NCBI RefSeq assembly: GCF_030056665.1
Contig: NZ_JASHIG010000014.1
Strand: one strand, 5' to 3'
Length of the DNA stretch: 64,000 nucleotides
Origin: Flectobacillus roseus
GTDB taxonomy: Bacteria; Bacteroidota; Bacteroidia; Cytophagales; Spirosomataceae
Each line of letters begins with the position of its first letter. Position 1 is the first letter of the stretch. The position numbers and the translations under genes are program-made. The notes under the pieces were generated by a model that saw only the letters and a program-made list of their open reading frames with translations, was not told the DNA's origin and made no database searches. Below are positions 63,693-64,000 of this stretch, in pieces.

Positions 63693-64000
63693 AGGCACAA
63701 GGCAACAGGCACAAGGCAAAGAGTGTTAAAATGTTTTTAACGACCACAGATATGCATTTTTCCATAGCCCACCGCCAAAAGCCGTTACCTGAAAGCTTAA
63801 AGCACCATCTTAAATTTTATTTTTCTGATTTAGGCACAAGGCAACAGGCACAAGGCAAAGAGTGTTAAAATGTTTTTAGGAACGATAGATATGCATTTTT
63901 CCATAGCCCACCGCCGAAAGCCGTTACCTGAGAGCTTAAAGTACAATCTTAAATCTAATTTTTCTGATTTAGGCACAAGGCAACAGGCACAAGGCAAAGA
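63693..64000 (-). repeat. Tandem 139-bp copies of the dispersed element
   Basis: AGGCACAAGGCAACAGGCAC starts at 63693, 63832 and 63971, a period of 139 bp, and continues beyond the window. The unit is the reverse complement of the copies at 21037-21170 and 37429-37560. It is non-coding; each unit holds a GGCACAAGGC direct repeat. Confidence 0.8.

Noticed and set aside
1..64000. tRNA or rRNA genes
   Set aside because: No tRNA T-loop pattern in a cloverleaf context and no rRNA sequence was noticed on either strand.

Overview
The window looks like part of a secondary replicon (large plasmid or chromid) of a Bacteroidota bacterium, probably a member of the Cytophagales; the rank below phylum is a guess. 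Reasons: AT-rich DNA, promoters with the Bacteroidota form (-33 TTG and -7 TAnnTTTG), TonB receptors with a CarboxypepD_reg plug extension, SusD-free xylan genes, FtsX/MacB-type exporters with NtrC-type regulators, and a Rep_3 initiator with parA, parB and a cluster of iterons. No rRNA, tRNA or ribosomal protein gene was seen.

Layout. 1-2.5 kb: end of a carbohydrate SGNH esterase and a GH43 xylosidase/arabinofuranosidase. 3.3-8.0 kb: a cysteine-less peroxiredoxin-like protein, a TauE/SafE exporter and a TonB receptor, each preceded by the same 19-bp palindrome, so probably one (sulfur-related?) regulon. 8.1-17.0 kb: a seven-gene minus-strand block with adaptor, TolC, ABC ATPase, two MacB-like permeases, an NtrC-type regulator and its kinase; a sigma-54-type promoter and two upstream repeats precede it. 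17.3-20.7 kb: serine recombinase, then an OmpR-type two-component system and a small secreted protein, with TCTAAT repeats at 11-bp period before both transcripts. 21.7-24.2 kb: a Nudix-type (AraR/NrtR-like) regulator divergent from a carboxylesterase, with a perfect 10+9+10 palindrome between them. 24.3-29.1 kb: parB, parA, rep and the iteron origin. 29.2-32.5 kb: a secreted EEP-family enzyme and an OMP beta-barrel TonB protein. 32.6-33.25 kb: a tandem array of about 136-bp units. 33.3-40.3 kb: a glucuronoxylan/glucuronate block (GH43, SDR, GH67, UxuA) facing a LacI regulator that carries an N-terminal zinc ribbon. 40.5-46.6 kb: RND efflux set. 46.8-53.7 kb: VanX-like dipeptidase, ABC-2 exporter (ATPase plus two DUF3526-like permeases) and a siderophore-type TonB receptor. 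53.9-57.6 kb: an auto-inhibited Fic protein preceded by a dense array of half-sites, then GH115 alpha-glucuronidase. 57.7-63.6 kb: a second RND set with a stand-alone flavoreductase-like NAD-binding module. 63.7-64 kb: tandem 139-bp copies of a repeat also found at 21.0 and 37.4 kb.

How the parts fit. Two unrelated alpha-glucuronidases (GH67 and GH115), two GH43 enzymes, an SGNH esterase and UxuA/SDR give a coherent route from acetylated glucuronoxylan to glucuronate catabolism. The rest of the replicon is export and sensing: three tripartite efflux systems, one ABC-2 exporter and two two-component systems. The most promising unexplained signals are regulatory: the shared palindromes at 3.3/3.9/5.2 kb with structured leaders, the phased OmpR-type repeats, the Fic half-site array and the zinc-ribbon LacI protein.
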